62,000 bases of DNA from Mesostigma viride (GCA_009746045.1 RPFO01000022.1:4258202-4320201); one strand, 5' to 3'; shown: positions 18,975 to 31,192, numbered from the stretch's first letter. Notes: generated from the sequence alone by a model not told the origin. Program-made: numbers and translations.

Positions 18975-21387
18975 GGGAGAGAGGCGCATCGGAGGGTTGC
19001 CCTGATCGGAGGGGGGCTGAATGCAGAAGACGAGGCCGTTTCCAAAAAGTCGAGGGGGACGGCGCTGCTGGAAGTGCACAACTATTTCAAGACGCACATG
19101 GAGGAATCCTGGGATAAGCCGGAGGTGCCCCTTCAGGACCAGAAAGAAATATGGAATTTGATTCATGGGGTCTCAAGCAGCACTGAGAAGGCAAGGAAGG
19201 ACGGGGAGGGGGAGGAGGGTGGTGAGGAGCGGGTTGGAGGGCGATTGAACGAGGGTGGTTTGTCCGAATCGGAGAAAACCCAAGTCTACGACTTCATCTC
19301 GGCTGTGAAGGATGAAACGGTCGCTCCGAACGACGACAGTAGATGTGGAATGCCGATTGAGGACAAGCTGGCCAAGGAGCTTGCAGAGTTTCTGGACATC
19401 GTGGCAGCGGACAAGCTGGACGGGGAGGGAAGGGTGATGAGGAAGGGGGGGGGATCAAACAGGAAGGGTGGAGGAGTCTAGCCCGCTTTCGATTCTGGCC
19501 GTCTATCATGGCAACCGTGAAGGCCAAACACGTTCCTCCTCAGTGCTTGTATGACCTGACATACATGGCCAAGATCTTCTGCGAGGTGATGGTCCAGCTT
19601 TTCATGATCTACAACCGCGATTTGGGGAAATACCCCGAACCACGCGACCTCGGCTGGTTGCCGATGCAGCCTTCGGAATCCGACAGCGCCCTTCAGAGGG
19701 TGGCCGATACGGTCGCTGTAGCTGCCAAGAGACTAAGGGCGGTTATCAGGCCAACGGGGAGGGACGATTCCACCTTCCCACTTGCACTGCTGGAGAGGAC
19801 GGATTTTTGGACGACCCACAAGGAGGAAACGAAATGGTGGGTCCTGATTGCGCCCGAACCCCCAACCGAACAGGCTGTGGTGCCCCAACCCGTACAGCCT
19901 GTGGCGGGGGCTGTGGTGGTGACGGGGGCTGTGCCGGAGGAAGGCCAAGCCGAACATGCCGAGGCAGAGGACGTCCAGTCGGGTCGCCAAAAAAAGGTGG
20001 GGGAGAAGCGGGAACCCCCGCGGAAGTTTGGGTCGGAGGAGCTGGCATCCGAAATCGAGCAGCAGGGCCCGTGGATTTCTAAGAAAGTTTACGGGTCTGA
20101 CGGGGAAACGACCTGTGAGTTCATGATGAAGACTTTCGCGTGGGAGAAAAGCGATGGGCCGACACGGTTGGCTCAAGTGGTACTTAATGCAATGGAGGGG
20201 TTCGAATTTGTTGCGAAGAGGAAGGGGGGGTGAACCAGCCGGATATCAAGAATGGGATATGGCTGCTGAATTTGGAACACCACGCGAAGCTGTGGAATGA
20301 TGAGGAATTGTTGAAGGGTCGAACGGGTTCGTGGGTGGAGAAAAGGGACTGGAAGGCGGCGAAGGATTGTGGAGATTTCAATGGTGTGAAGGACGACTGG
20401 TCGTCGTACCTAGGCGATTTCACGGGATTCTTCAACCCACCCGTGATCTTCATTGGGTCAAAGGAGCAGGTGGATGGGTTTAAGGTCCTTCTGAAGGTAC
20501 TTGGAAAGCGGCCTGAGGGGGAGGATATTTCCAATCCCAACGGCCGTTCGGGCAAGGAAATTGCGGGTGCAGCCCAGAAGCGTCCGCTGGAGACGGCAGG
20601 CGCTGGCACCAAAAAGAAACGCCGGAAGCGCGCCGCCTCGGAGACCCCCGCGGCCGAAGACGTCTCAATGGGGACGCCCTACCCTCATGATGGCGGCGTT
20701 CGGCCGGAGGGGGATGATGAGGATGTCGGGTCACAGGGGGGTGATGATGGGGAGGAGGTTGGTGATGATGGTGACGGCGGTGATGAGGGGGGCGGGAATG
20801 AGGGTGGTGATAAGGGGGGCGGGTCGAAGGACGGAGAGGGGGGGGTTCGAAGGGCGGAGAGGGGGGCGGGTCGAAGGGCGGAGAGGGGGGGGTCGAAGGA
20901 CGGAGAGGGGGGCGGGTCGAAGGGCGGAGAGGGGGGCGGGTCGAAGGGCGGAGAGGGGGCGGGTCGAAGGACGGAGAGGGGGGGGTCGAAGGACGGAGAG
21001 GGGGGCGGAGAGAAGGGCGGAGAGGGGGGCGGAGAGGGGGCGGGTCGAAGGGCGGAGAGGGGGGCGGAGAGAAGGGTGGAGAGGGGGCGGGTCAAAGGGC
21101 GGAGAGGGGGGCGGGTCCAAGGGCGGAGAGGGGGGCGGGTCGAAGGGTGGAGAGGGGGGCGGGTCAAAGGGCGGAGAGGGGGGCGGGTCGAAGGGCGGAG
21201 AGGGGGGCGGGTCGACCGGCGCATCGGGGGAAGGGGGGAAGGAGGGGGGGGAGGGGAGGGAGGCTCGAAGGGGAATTCGGGGGCGTCGGGGGGGGGATGC
21301 TGGGGCGTGCCGTCGACTACTGCAAAAAGCTCCTTTCGCCTGGCGGGCACGTTCGATCAAGAGCAACGGCTAGTCATCTGTCAAAGG
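18975..21387 (+). CDS. Exon 'C' of the unknown multi-exon gene, with homopolymer frame breaks
   Basis: Starts in phase 0 after the acceptor ttcatgcatgcag (GREAHRRVALIGGG), the same G-R start as exon B. Three globular frames follow: 18975 to about 19450, about 19454-20230, and 20231 onwards (QPDIKNGIWLLNLEHHAK). They meet at G runs at 19445-19453 and 20224-20230. At each run one extra G would restore a continuous frame. A basic KKKRRKR stretch near 20610, a candidate nuclear localisation signal, precedes an acidic GDD-rich segment and then Gly/Ser/Lys/Glu repeats (20810-21225), where the frame cannot be followed. Near the end the frame reading YCKKLLSPGGHV reaches the donor g/gtaagt at 21388 and fits the next exon. 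FNPPVIF near 20430 resembles the NPP(F/Y/W) motif of adenine methyltransferases, but without supporting motifs I do not call one. Confidence 0.55.
20810..21225 (+). repeat. G-rich coding minisatellite (about 18-20 bp unit)
   Basis: Repeats of gggtcgaagggcggagaggg and close variants. In one frame this encodes GGSKGGEG repeats; the other two frames (AGRRAERG, RVEGRRGG) are also open. G-run length differs between units, so frame cannot be decided from this sequence. Confidence 0.85.
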
Positions 21388-21506
21388 GTAAGTTAATCTG
21401 AGTGAATATGGTCGGTTAAATTATGATGTTTGCATATTCCCAAGTTTGATTTGCGAATGTAATGATAACTAATTGCGCCGCTCGTCATTGCTTGTCCCAC
21501 CCACAG

Positions 21507-22326
21507 GTGACGAGTCTGAAGAGGAGCCGCCAAAGGATGTCATGCATGCCGGCCCACCCAAAGGGTTTGTGGAAGATTCGGAAGAATCGGAAGAATCGGA
21601 ACCGGAGGATCCAGCGCCACAAAGACGTGTCACAGTTACCGCAACCCAGCCCAAGCCACTAGACAAGAAAGTGCCACCACCAAGTTGGCAGCCGTGGATG
21701 GAGAATCTGGAAGGTGTGGGGGGGGGAAACGGGTCGTGCCCCGCTCGCCTGTTGGATGTCCGGTTTCGGTATTGTGCAAGCACGGCGGTGAATTTTGCCA
21801 GTATCGGAAGAACCAACTCCAGCGCCTTGATACGTTGTGGAAGCCCACGTGGGCTGCTGATTCGGTGGCTAAACTCAATGCAGACCCAATGAAGCTGGCA
21901 CACATGCCTGATTTCCACGTCGACACGTTCCTGGTGCATGGAGTCGTTCGAAAGGTGGATAAAACGGGCGTGTGGTGCGTTAAATTTTGGGCAGAAGGGT
22001 GTGACGAAAAGGGAATCTGGATTAATGGGGAGAAGGGGACGATGCCCAACATAATTTTCAAGGTACAACAAGACGAGATGCGGAACTGTTTCAAGCCACC
22101 TGAGGGAACGTATTTGGAGTGGTGGATGGACAAGGGGTACCTGGCGACCAGATCTTCCCCAGCGACCAGATCTTCCCCACGACTCCAAGAGAAGGGGGGA
22201 GACCAAGCCGCAGGGCAGGGCAAACGAAAACCTCAAGGGAAGGCTGGCGCAGATGTGCGGGAGGGGGGTGTAAAGAAGCCCAGCGGACGGGCACCTGTAA
22301 AGAAACGCCTGTTAGTAGGTAGTTAG
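21507..22326 (+). CDS. Exon 'D', 3' terminal exon of the unknown multi-exon gene
   Basis: Follows the acceptor cccacccacag (ends 21506). It first reads an acidic segment (DESEEEPPKD, EESEESEPEDPAP), joining the upstream exon with phase 1. At a nine-G run (21718-21726) the frame must shift by one missing base to continue into a globular segment (KRVVPRSPVGCPVSVLC, WAADSVAKLNADPMKL, VWCVKFWAEGCDEKG) and a basic tail, ending at the stop 22324-22326. A 17-bp direct duplication (gaccagatcttccccag, about 22146-22180) encodes a repeated ATRSSP. No family recognised. The even spread of W, C and charged residues supports real coding. An AATAAA-rich stretch about 285 bp downstream could supply polyadenylation. 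Confidence 0.6.
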
Positions 22327-24340
22327 ATAGCTTACTTGATCTGAACTCGTGTACATTTGTAAAGATCGATCTGTACATCTGTCTCCATCTGGAGCATTCA
22401 CTTGACTATTCAAAGTTCAAGTGGGAATTACTGGTTGGGTTGTGCACAGGCTTGTGCACAATTTTGGCAATAATTATAATTCGTTCTATAAATAGAACTC
22501 GCGGGGTCGTGGAGAGGGTTGTGCAATTGTAAATAATCTACAACTTGTCTCACTTGCTTACCCTCCGAGTGCATGACACTATGACAAAAACAGCCAATTT
22601 TACCCCGACTTGAATAAATTTTAATAAATGTTAATAAATTTTAATAAATTTAAGCAATCTAGTAATGAAAAGTGCACGCGGAAAGCGCACCAGTGACCAA
22701 ATGGCATGAAATGGTAATGATTTCATGTGGAAACGCATTCACAATGAGCATCAATTGTCATGTATTTGTTGAAATGGCGTCTCCTCAAGTAATAAAATTT
22801 GGCATGGGTATTGTAGATTGATTGTGGGCCCCCCCAATCCGTAAGCATTGATGCGGGAACGACAGCTGCCGAGGGAAGGGCACGGCCCACCCACCATTTC
22901 CCATGCTCATGCCGATCGGTGCTGTTTATGAAGCCAGGGGGGGGGGGGGGGGGGGCATCAGGGGGGCGACAGGGGGCCAGCGATGGTGGTCTGTAGCAGC
23001 CCATGTGCGCTGTGCGGATGGCCGCTTGAAATGGCTGTTGCTAATCCCCACCTCCCTGTGAGGCAGGTGTCGCTTTAAATCGCTGATCCTGGCGTGGGCA
23101 CGTCGATGCGCCAGCCACATGATGGATTTAGCTGTTATGGTGATGAATTAGCTCGTAGACTAGCTGCGTCATGTGGGTACAAATAAAGGAACCTTTGGAG
23201 CCCTAATTGTTGCACCATGAAAAGGAGCGATCTCGGGCGCCCCGACTAGCTTGCACTTAAGCTAGCTTCTCTCACCGCTACATGCGGGCAGGCCACACTG
23301 GACTCGCTCTGCATCATGCTGCCAATACAGTAGAGGCCGGCTCGGATGAGGCTTATTAATTAATTAATTAATTAGGAACATAACTCCGTTGGGAGTATAT
23401 GTAGCACATAGCCCTGAGAAGGGGCATATGGGCCTATAATACATTCTAAGCTACTTCCTGCAAGGGTGGGAATGTAAACAACACTTGCTCTAGGTGCACC
23501 AGGGCACCCGCACCCTCATGGTCTATCACGCTATGCCCGGGTAAGGGGGGAGCATGCCTGTGAGGGGGAAGATCATCATGGCTATACAAGAGCTATGGCA
23601 TGGCTTCTCAGCAGAGAGTGACTCCCTGCATGGGCACAACATGAGGCTTATATCCCCATCTAATGACTATATGGTTGGGCCATGATGTGCATAGACGATC
23701 TTGGTAACTTTAGAGTAATTATTTTTCTAATGAGACTAGCATAGTACTAGATCCGTGGCCAGCCTATGCGCAATCATTAACACGCATGCAAGTACTTACT
23801 TACTTATGGTGCATGCCCGGCTGTGGGTGCATTACACCAAGTCGTGTAGGCTGATGCAAAGCGGATGCTGTATGATGATGAATTATCTATTCTCATTATC
23901 ATCGATCAAAACGTAGTTAGAATTACATAGATCGTCTACAGCAAACCCCAACCCCAGCTGCACTACTGATGGGGATATTCATTCATTCATTCACTGACGC
24001 GCCTCCGTTGGGAGCTAGAGACAACTTTTTTTAGCCGGGGACCGACTTTTTGAGTAGGTACCGGCTTTCATCCCTGTTTCATGCATGGGGATGTAATCGG
24101 CTCATAATAATCCTCATCCGTGCTGTGACTTGTACAGTATGTAATGGCAGACAATCGAGGCGGTGGTATAGCAGCTATATCCTCACAACTCAGGGGCAAT
24201 TACCCATAGCTGTTTAGCAATGCAGGGGTCACGGCCTGGGCCGTGGGGATCTCAACAACAGGGCCAAACCCCTGGGGATCTCAACAACAGGGCAATATCG
24301 ATGTGAGTTTCCGGCTGAATTAGATTAAAAATTAAAGTAA
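22327..24340. other. Intergenic stretch with simple repeats
   Basis: Begins with the likely 3' UTR of the preceding gene, including repeated aataaattttaataaat at 22612-22650. Also present are a 19-G run (22937-22955), (TTAA)n at about 23350-23373, and attcattcattc near 23980. Fragments resembling the LINE 3' repeat (aacataactccgttgggag near 23378; cgcctccgttgggag near 24000) suggest older LINE tails. No coding sequence seen. Confidence 0.6.
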
Positions 24341-25115
24341 ACTATAACATGACTCCGTGCTAGTGGAGATCATGTAGCACGTATTCCCTTGCTTGATGGA
24401 TGGAGGTGAGCGCAGCCGCGAGACCTAACTAAGCTAACTCTAAGCTAATCTAGAAAGTCCTAACTACTCTACTCAGCAAAGCGCCCCTTCCTCCTGGAGG
24501 GGTGGGGGCGGGCTTGCCCACAGGAGCTGGCGTGTGGGCCTGGACAATCGTCTGCCGCCTCTTCTTGTTCTGCATAGCAAGAGAGAGGGAGGAAATTAAA
24601 AATTAAATTAAATTAAATTATAACATGCCTCCGTGGGGAGATCGTGTAGCACATATTCCTTGATGGATGGGTGGAGGGGAGAAAGCCGCGTAATCGAACT
24701 AACCTAACTAAGCTAACTCTAAGCTAATCTAGAATTAAGTCCTAACTACTCTACTCAGCAAAGCGCCCCTTCCTCCTGGAGGGGTGGGGGCGGGCTTGCC
24801 CACAGGAGCTGGCGTGTGGGCCTGGACAATCGTCTGCCGCCTCTTCTTGTTCTGCATAGCAAGAGAGAGGGAGGAAATTAAAAATTAAATTAAATTAAAT
24901 TAAATTATAACATGCCTCCGTGGGGAGATCGTGTAGCACATATTCCTTGATGGATGGGTGGAGGGGAGAAAGCCGCGTAATCGAACTAACCTAACTCTAA
25001 GCTATCTAGTCTATGATAAAATCCTAATTACACTACTCAGCAAAACACCCCTTCCTCTTGAGGGGGGAGGCTTGCCCACAGGGGCTGGCGTGTGAGCCTG
25101 GACAATCTTCTGCCA
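24340..25115 (-). repeat. Tandem repeat of a LINE 3' end (period about 282 bp)
   Basis: Copies of a block containing gccccttcctcctggagg recur at 24481, 24763 and (diverged) about 25047, with a partial copy to the left. On the minus strand each copy encodes the start of a LINE C-terminus (MQNKKRRQTIVQAHTPAPVG, or MENKKRWQKIV in the copy joined to the element), a stop, and an AT-rich tail (aattaaattaaatt). The 3' end of the element, coding tail included, has therefore been multiplied in tandem. Confidence 0.75.
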
Positions 25116-26850
25116 CCGCTTCTTGTTCTCCATGGCAGTCCAAAGGAGGTACGTAGAGGGAGTGGATGCGGTGTTCAAACTGGGCTGGGACCACTAGGTC
25201 GGCCAGCAACATCTGGATGTAGTTCATGGCTGGTTTACCTAGCTTCCTGGGAATGTCCTTGGGGGCAGGCCAGGTCGATCGATCAAAAAATATGCCGCCC
25301 TGGTTGGCCAAGCCGCTGGGGCCGGCCGGCCAGACCAAGGGCGCGGTGTCGACCTGGCTGGTGCGAGCAAGATGTCCTACAAATGCTATCCTACGCTGCC
25401 TAATTAATCTCGTCCGAAATACGAGGCATACCCTGATACAAAGACTCTAATGACCTACGCGTGGAAAACCCTACGTTCAGGACCTGTCGGAGCATCCTGT
25501 AAGCCGTGCCGTCTAGCTTAGCTGCCAGTGTGTCCGTGAGTGTCCACGCCTCGGCGCCATACGTGAGCACCGTGAGGACGAGGACCTTGAAGAGCATGCT
25601 TTGCGGTGCTCGCCCAGGCCCTTCGAGCGCCAGTAGGTGGTGAGCGTGGTGAGCGGAGCCTGGCCCAGGCCAGGCCGATGCAGATGTCCGCACATCGTGT
25701 CAGGGAGCATACTCCCCAACAGTTTGAAGCGGTCACGGAACAGGACCTCCGTCCGGGCGTCGAGCAGGCGCGGCAGCGCTGGGCGACTGGAGGCCCCAAT
25801 CACCATCGCCTCAGTTTTGACACTAATCTCCAACCCCACCGCCCTCGCCTCCAAGCCCAGACAGTCCAGCCACGTCTGAATGTGCTCCGGGGGCGCGCGA
25901 TGAGGGTGGTGTCGTCCGCATAAATCAGGTCGGCCACTGAGGCGGTAGCCAGTGCCATGCAACGCCGCCGTGCTCGCGCTCGTTGAGGATGTCCAAGCCT
26001 GGCTCGAACCCTGGCTCGAGCAGTAAAGCGCGCACGTACGTGCCCGGCGCATGACGTGATCGAGGCCACGACAATAATGAACAGGTATGGGGACAGGAAA
26101 CAACCTTGCCACACCCCGTGGTGAAGGGGGAATGGTGGGGTGGTGCCTTCCGCAGTCCGCACTACTGCCTGTTGTGAGCCCTCATACAGTCGACGAATGG
26201 CAGCATGCAATATTAAACGCTGGTGGTACCCGATCCAGAGCTAGGATGGCCCAAAGAGCCACCCAGAGGACCGTGTCAAAGGCCTTGCTTGATATATAGT
26301 CAACAAAAATGAAGACCAGCGGCATGCAAACTGTCAGGGCAAAGGCGACGCACCTCCTGAGACCTGAGTCCATCAACCGGCGCGCGACAAACACATGCTG
26401 CAGCCATGACAGTGTTACGACCACGACGGAAACCCATCTAAGACTCACCCAGGTGTGGGTCCAGCTCGGCGCGGAGCCTGTGCAGCATCGTGCGCATGCA
26501 GACCTTCAGCGCGGCGCTCTGGAGGCAGACACCCCGATAGTTACCGGGGTCCGGTCAGCAGCAGAGCCCTTCTTGCATGTACAGCATGACGCGGATGGCC
26601 GTCTGCCACTCAGCAGGCGGAGGCTCGTCAGAGAGCAGGACACGGTTGCAGAACGCCAGCAGAAGATCCCTCACCGCCGCGGGTCGGGGGTCTTCAGCAG
26701 CTCAGCAGAAAGGTGGTCGGCACCGACCGCCGCGTCGTACCACAGCTGCGAGCAAGGGCGCCGTCCAATTCCTTCAAAGTGAAGGGGTGGACGGCGCCGT
26801 CGGTGCATGGCAAGGCAGCCCTCCTGCAAGGCGGGGACTTCAAGGTAGTC
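25060..26850 (-). pseudogene. Decayed non-LTR retrotransposon (LINE) ORF2, reverse transcriptase
   Basis: Minus-strand fragments in several frames line up in the usual LINE order. From right to left: FTLKELDGALARSC and GADHLSAELLK (RT start, about 26700-26800); FVDYISSKAFDTVLW (catalytic motif A, near 26300); GVWQGCFLSPYLF; YADDTTLIA (catalytic YADD box, near 25915); FKLLGSMLPDT (thumb, near 25715); VLTYGAEAWTLT (near 25560); and the C-terminal ENKKRWQKIV near 25110. Frameshifts between blocks make it non-functional. No endonuclease domain is visible, so the 5' end is truncated or lost. Family placement within LINEs is not attempted. Confidence 0.85.
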
Positions 26851-27400
26851 CGCGGCCGAGGAGGGGGGCGCCGGCGGCGGGGGGCCGGGTTGAATCCGCC
26901 TGCAACACCGAGACGGGCGGCCGTCTTGGGGTGAAGCGGCGGTGGGGGGGGCGCGAGCCCCACCTGTCAAGGAAGCATTGTGGGCCAACCAGCGGTCAAG
27001 GCCGCTGACCCGCGCCGTGCCGTCCCCCGTGTGCTCCACCGGGCCGGGTGCGCTGAGCAGGATGTAAGAATATGCGTTTACCTTAGCAAAAAGGTTTCCG
27101 CATAAAAAGTATAAGCAGTACTGCTTGTACAACTTAGGACCGGCGCGGCGCGGAAGTCGATCATGGGTTCGAAACCTCGTGTGGACAGTGCCGAGCAGGG
27201 ATTATTCGGGAGGACTGATCCGCCGGGGCACCCGTCGGACCTTAATTAATCGCCTCGCGAGGTAGATATCGGACCTTCCCAGGATTTATATCAAATCAGT
27301 AATTCGATATCGAATTAGTAATTCGATGCGGAAGTAATTCGATATGCCCTACTAGTTACATAGGGAGCCGCTTTCGATTTCGCCCCTACGCGCAAAGGTT
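26850..27400. other. Unassigned flank between the LINE and a TTAA element
   Basis: GC-rich DNA to about 27050, possibly decayed LINE sequence, then AT-richer DNA with a repeated attcgatatcga motif (27300-27345). No gene seen. Confidence 0.4.
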
Positions 27401-27404
27401 TTAA

Positions 27405-29351
27405 GGGAACTCGCACGCCCAAAAGCCTGAAAAACTGACTTTAATGAATATCAGTTCCAATGCACTTCTTGGGAACCATCTAGTGATGATTGAGTACCAT
27501 AAATATGATGTTTGGACATTCATGCCACCACTTGTTGGGGGTACTACCCCCAACCACGCACCGGTGGCGAGCTCGAGCTAGCTAAAAATAGAAAAAGACG
27601 CTATTTATGAGATATTTTGCCCTTAAGACAAACCACTTATCCAAATGACCTGCCCATACATTCCTGCAAAGTTCCCCCACTTCTAAAAAATCTGGGCTAT
27701 TCACATGGTCAAAATAATCACATTTGTTTGAGTGATTAATTTCCCCGCAAAATGGGTACTTTTTTTAGCAAAAAAAAATAAATCAAATCATCAACACATC
27801 GAATGGGGTCATCCATACATGCGAAATTTCACTGAGTGGGGGGAAACACAACCCCAAAGTTTGAGCTCATTCTGACAAGCGTAGCTCAAGTTACTGATTT
27901 TCCTGTGATGCCACCTGGGTAGACGCTAAAAGAGAATTGAGCTAGTGCTGAGCCAAAATGACATCTGTTTTGCTACCCTAGACACCCAAAAACATGCCCA
28001 CTTTGATCACGGAGTGTGGGGAGGATGTCCGGAGCGTCATACGCCCCACCCCTCCATCGGCACAGCCAGCCTTGTGAGTCTACTACCCTTAACAACAAGG
28101 CAGCCTGGTAGGACGACACGCCTGAGGCAGCATATGTAATGCCTATCTCAGGCTAATAATGTGTGATTTTGTGCCAACAACCAAGTTGTTCCACCCAACA
28201 ACCGACATCTTCAACACATCTTCAACAAACCCCTCTTCCAAAATGCCCAACAAGCCGGACACGTGGAGGACCACACAGGCAGTATATAAAGAGAAAATAA
28301 GCTGACTTTTTATCCAGCCAACCTGTGGCTAGCTGCTCTGGTTAGCATGACAAAAGGCTATCATTTACTCAGTGGGAAAGGTGAAGAGACCATTGGAACA
28401 ACCTACCTGACGCATGTGCCACCAAAGCATTGTGTCCCGCAAAATGCACACTGCCTCCTTTCTAACAAGCACGAGCCACTTTCTTTAGGAGACAGGTGCC
28501 AGCTCGTCAGTGTCTGGGGGAATGATGCCGCTGCTTAGGAAGACCGCGTGAATTTCCTCGAACACAACTGTCTATTAAGCAAAAGAAATTTCAGAGAAGC
28601 ATGGAAATAAAAGCATTACACCTTCCCGACAGGTTGCGGGCCACGCGCTGCAGAAAGTGCAGCCACGTCACAGACGAACTTGCTAAAAGACATCCAGGAA
28701 TCCAGCGATGCAGCGCCAGGACCCGCAACTTCCTGGCAGCATCTGGCAGGAAAGAAGGCAAAAAGCTTATGCTCAACAAGCTAAGAAAGCAGGAAAACGC
28801 TAGATAAAACGCGTTTAATACAAGAACGTACCATAACGGGCATCTATTCGTGCCCAGGCGCACAAGAAAGGTCACCCTTTCATGCATGGAGAGGTTGGGC
28901 GCGCATCGCGCAGGCCTAATGTTATCTTACCGCAAAATGACGGGAAAGGTAAAGATAACAGCGGGAATTTTTACGGCTTTAGAAACGCTTAGCTTTCCTT
29001 ACGACCATCAAAACTGGCAACAATCGACAATCACACCGGCAGGCATCCATTATACTTTATTCATCCCGACAGAAATTCAGGCCGGACCCCCCCTGCCGAT
29101 GGCAAAGAAAAAAAGCCCGAGACATTATAGATCGCAACCATCCCACCATAAATTAGAATCAGTAACTAATTTTCTCCAACAATCGAGCATTTTTTCTGCT
29201 TTCCGCGGGCCAGATTTGTCACGTTTCGTCTAAAAGCAGTCGCCATGGCCACTTCCGCAAGGGGTGCGTGCACCGTGCACCCACTTTTCACGGTACGGAG
29301 GGTACCGTGGAATTTTTTCGGCGGGGAAAATATTCGCCACGCCGAGTCCCC
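27405..29351. mobile_element. TTAA-flanked non-autonomous DNA transposon 'C' (1.95 kb)
   Basis: TTAA lies immediately outside both ends (27401-27404, 29352-29355). The termini are inverted: left GGGAACTCGCACG; right, read inward, GGGGACTCGGCGTGG. A left subterminal palindrome (gttggggg/cccccaac, 27533-27553) and a right subterminal hairpin (cacggtac/gtaccgtg, 29289-29309) recur in related copies at 45084, 47362 and 47659. TTAA target duplication is the rule for piggyBac-type transposons, but no transposase is encoded, so that assignment is tentative. The interior has only short frames. Confidence 0.8.
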
Positions 29352-29399
29352 TTAATGATCGAGCTTGCAATTGTGGTTGCCGGGACTAAATCGGTCATG

Positions 29400-29975
29400 C
29401 GTTGGGCCTGCTGCGATCAGCGACCGCCTCCACCACTGACGCCAATGATCGCCACGATCGAAGTTCCAGGAGCTGGAGGACCACCGCCAGGCCCAACTTA
29501 ACGGGAGGTCACCGGCCGACCGCGCTTGACGCGAGTGCCGAGTGGTGCTGCGTCGCTTCCCCCAGAAGCCAGGTGAGACGTCAACCTCCCTTGCTAAGGA
29601 GCTCAAGAACCAGCTTCTTACCCTCATGGGCCTGCATGTAGTAGGTGAGGTAGAACTGCGAGGGTGCCACCGCCTTCCCCACTCACGGGACAAGCAAGGC
29701 GGCTCCCCCACCAGTCCTGCTCACCTTCCGGCCTCCCCTGCATGAGGATAAGCAGCGGTTCCTCTCTCGTCGCAAGAGGTTGCACGACCTCACCTGGACG
29801 CTGGACGACGACCTGACCCCCGCTCAGCATGCAGCAGCAGCGACGCGACCTGTGGCCGGAATACCTCCCCCATAAGCAGGAGGCCCCCAGAAGCCCAAGG
29901 TGTACTGCATGGAGGGGCGGGGACCTGATGATCAACCACAAGATGCATGTGGACGCCCCCAACGGGCGCTAGAAT
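29400..29975 (+). pseudogene. L1-type LINE ORF1 remnant
   Basis: Plus-strand fragments in shifting frames resemble the C-terminal part of an L1-type ORF1 RNA-binding protein: KELKNQLLTLMGLHVVGEVE, then VLLTFRPPLHEDKQRFLSRR, then TLDDDLTPAQHA, then RRDLWPEYLPHKQEA. The order 'V.F......K..FL..R+.L...LD.DLT..Q......LWPE' is the usual plant/algal arrangement. Several indels break it. It begins close to the TTAA of element C, so C may have inserted into an older LINE. Known from family resemblance only. Confidence 0.55.
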
Positions 29976-30567
29976 AGCAATAGCCCTAGCTTGTATCCAT
30001 TGGTAGTCACTGCCGCTCTGGCAGCCATGCTTAGAATGTTTGCCTAGAGCTCTAGCTGTGCCAACATACCTAGTCACGTGCACCGCTAACGCACGGTACA
30101 CAACCAGCCATAGCCTAAGTATAGCTTAGTCCTAGTACATACAGCCATGCTACGTGACTCCTGGCTATGATCAGATTACTTGCCCACGCTCCTTGTTATG
30201 CCATGCTCACATGGGTCTTATTGCACCCACAGATTGCCGGATCGTTAGCGTGTCCGTTTAGCTAGCGCGTGCCCGAATGCAGCTGTGGTATGCCTTAGGC
30301 ATGAAGGAGACTCAGGGGGTCTCTGCCCTTTCTCCCGTGTTGTGCACACACTGTCAGGGATTAAAAGCACTTCGGTGCTCCGTGACTCCCCAACGGGAGC
30401 ACGTGTTTAATTAATTAGAATAGGTTTACGTAGATCAGGTTGACTGATTATTACCGATCGAGTGTGAGCCGGATAATTGAGAGATCGACCACGGTCCAGT
30501 GGCCATCGTCCTGGCATGCCTTGTATTAGTTGTATATGCCACTTAATTAAGCAGTGCCACTAGCTAG
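29976..30567. other. Unassigned stretch left of the 9.1-kb LTR element
   Basis: No coding sequence or recognisable repeat. It ends with gctag, the target duplication of the LTR element. Confidence 0.5.
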
Positions 30568-31192
30568 TGTTGCGGCGCGTAACAAACTGTGTTATTACGG
30601 CCGTAAATAGAGGCCTTACGTTCTTGGTAGCCTCAGCTACTCCGAAACAATCCGTGGTTACGGCTGTTGTCGTTCCTACGTTTACGTGCGGTTAGGACCC
30701 TTTTGACTGGTTGTTACCTGGTCCAGTGACATATCAATTGTCCAGTATTGTGGGCCGGTGCAGTCGCGCCGCGCTGCGTACTTTAGGGCCTGGACCGTTG
30801 GCACTCTGTGTGGTCTGGACCAGCGCCGCCCCACGTGGCATTAGAGTGCGTAGATCTAACCTACCTGTGATCGTACGGGCGAGGGCCATGTTTGGCCCGA
30901 GCACGCACGAGTCTTTCGGCCAATTTAGGTGTTGCACTTTCCTTGTGTTGACAGTTCGACCTTTGATATGGCTTGTTATAGCTAGTCGAACCATGGATGT
31001 ACGTTATTGCCAGTAATGTCTAAGTAAATGTGTCAATGGCTTAGTATGGAAACAATTATCGGAAAGCATTAGAGTCGGGAGTTCAACGATCTTTCAAAAT
31101 GCAGAACAGGGTTCCTTCTTCTACCGGGTTAGTTAGTCTAGGACAGGTCAGATCCTGGGGTCGAGGTGGAGGTCCGGAACCGGGTCGTAACA
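30568..31192 (+). repeat. 5' LTR (625 bp)
   Basis: Differs from the right copy, as far as I can see, only by lacking 3 bp (cttctaccggg here against ctcagtctaccggg). A 101-codon frame inside both LTRs is identical because the LTRs are, not because it is a gene. Confidence 0.92.

Noticed and set aside
20425-20445. Adenine methyltransferase motif IV (FNPPVIF) in exon C
   Set aside because: A single short match. No SAM-binding motif could be placed at the expected distance, so no methyltransferase call.
27160-27180. B-box-like ggttcgaaacc suggesting a tRNA or SINE
   Set aside because: No A-box or cloverleaf upstream; isolated match.
30711-31016. 101-codon frame present identically at 30711 and 39174
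   Set aside because: Both lie inside the two LTRs of one element; identity reflects LTR identity. No protein features.
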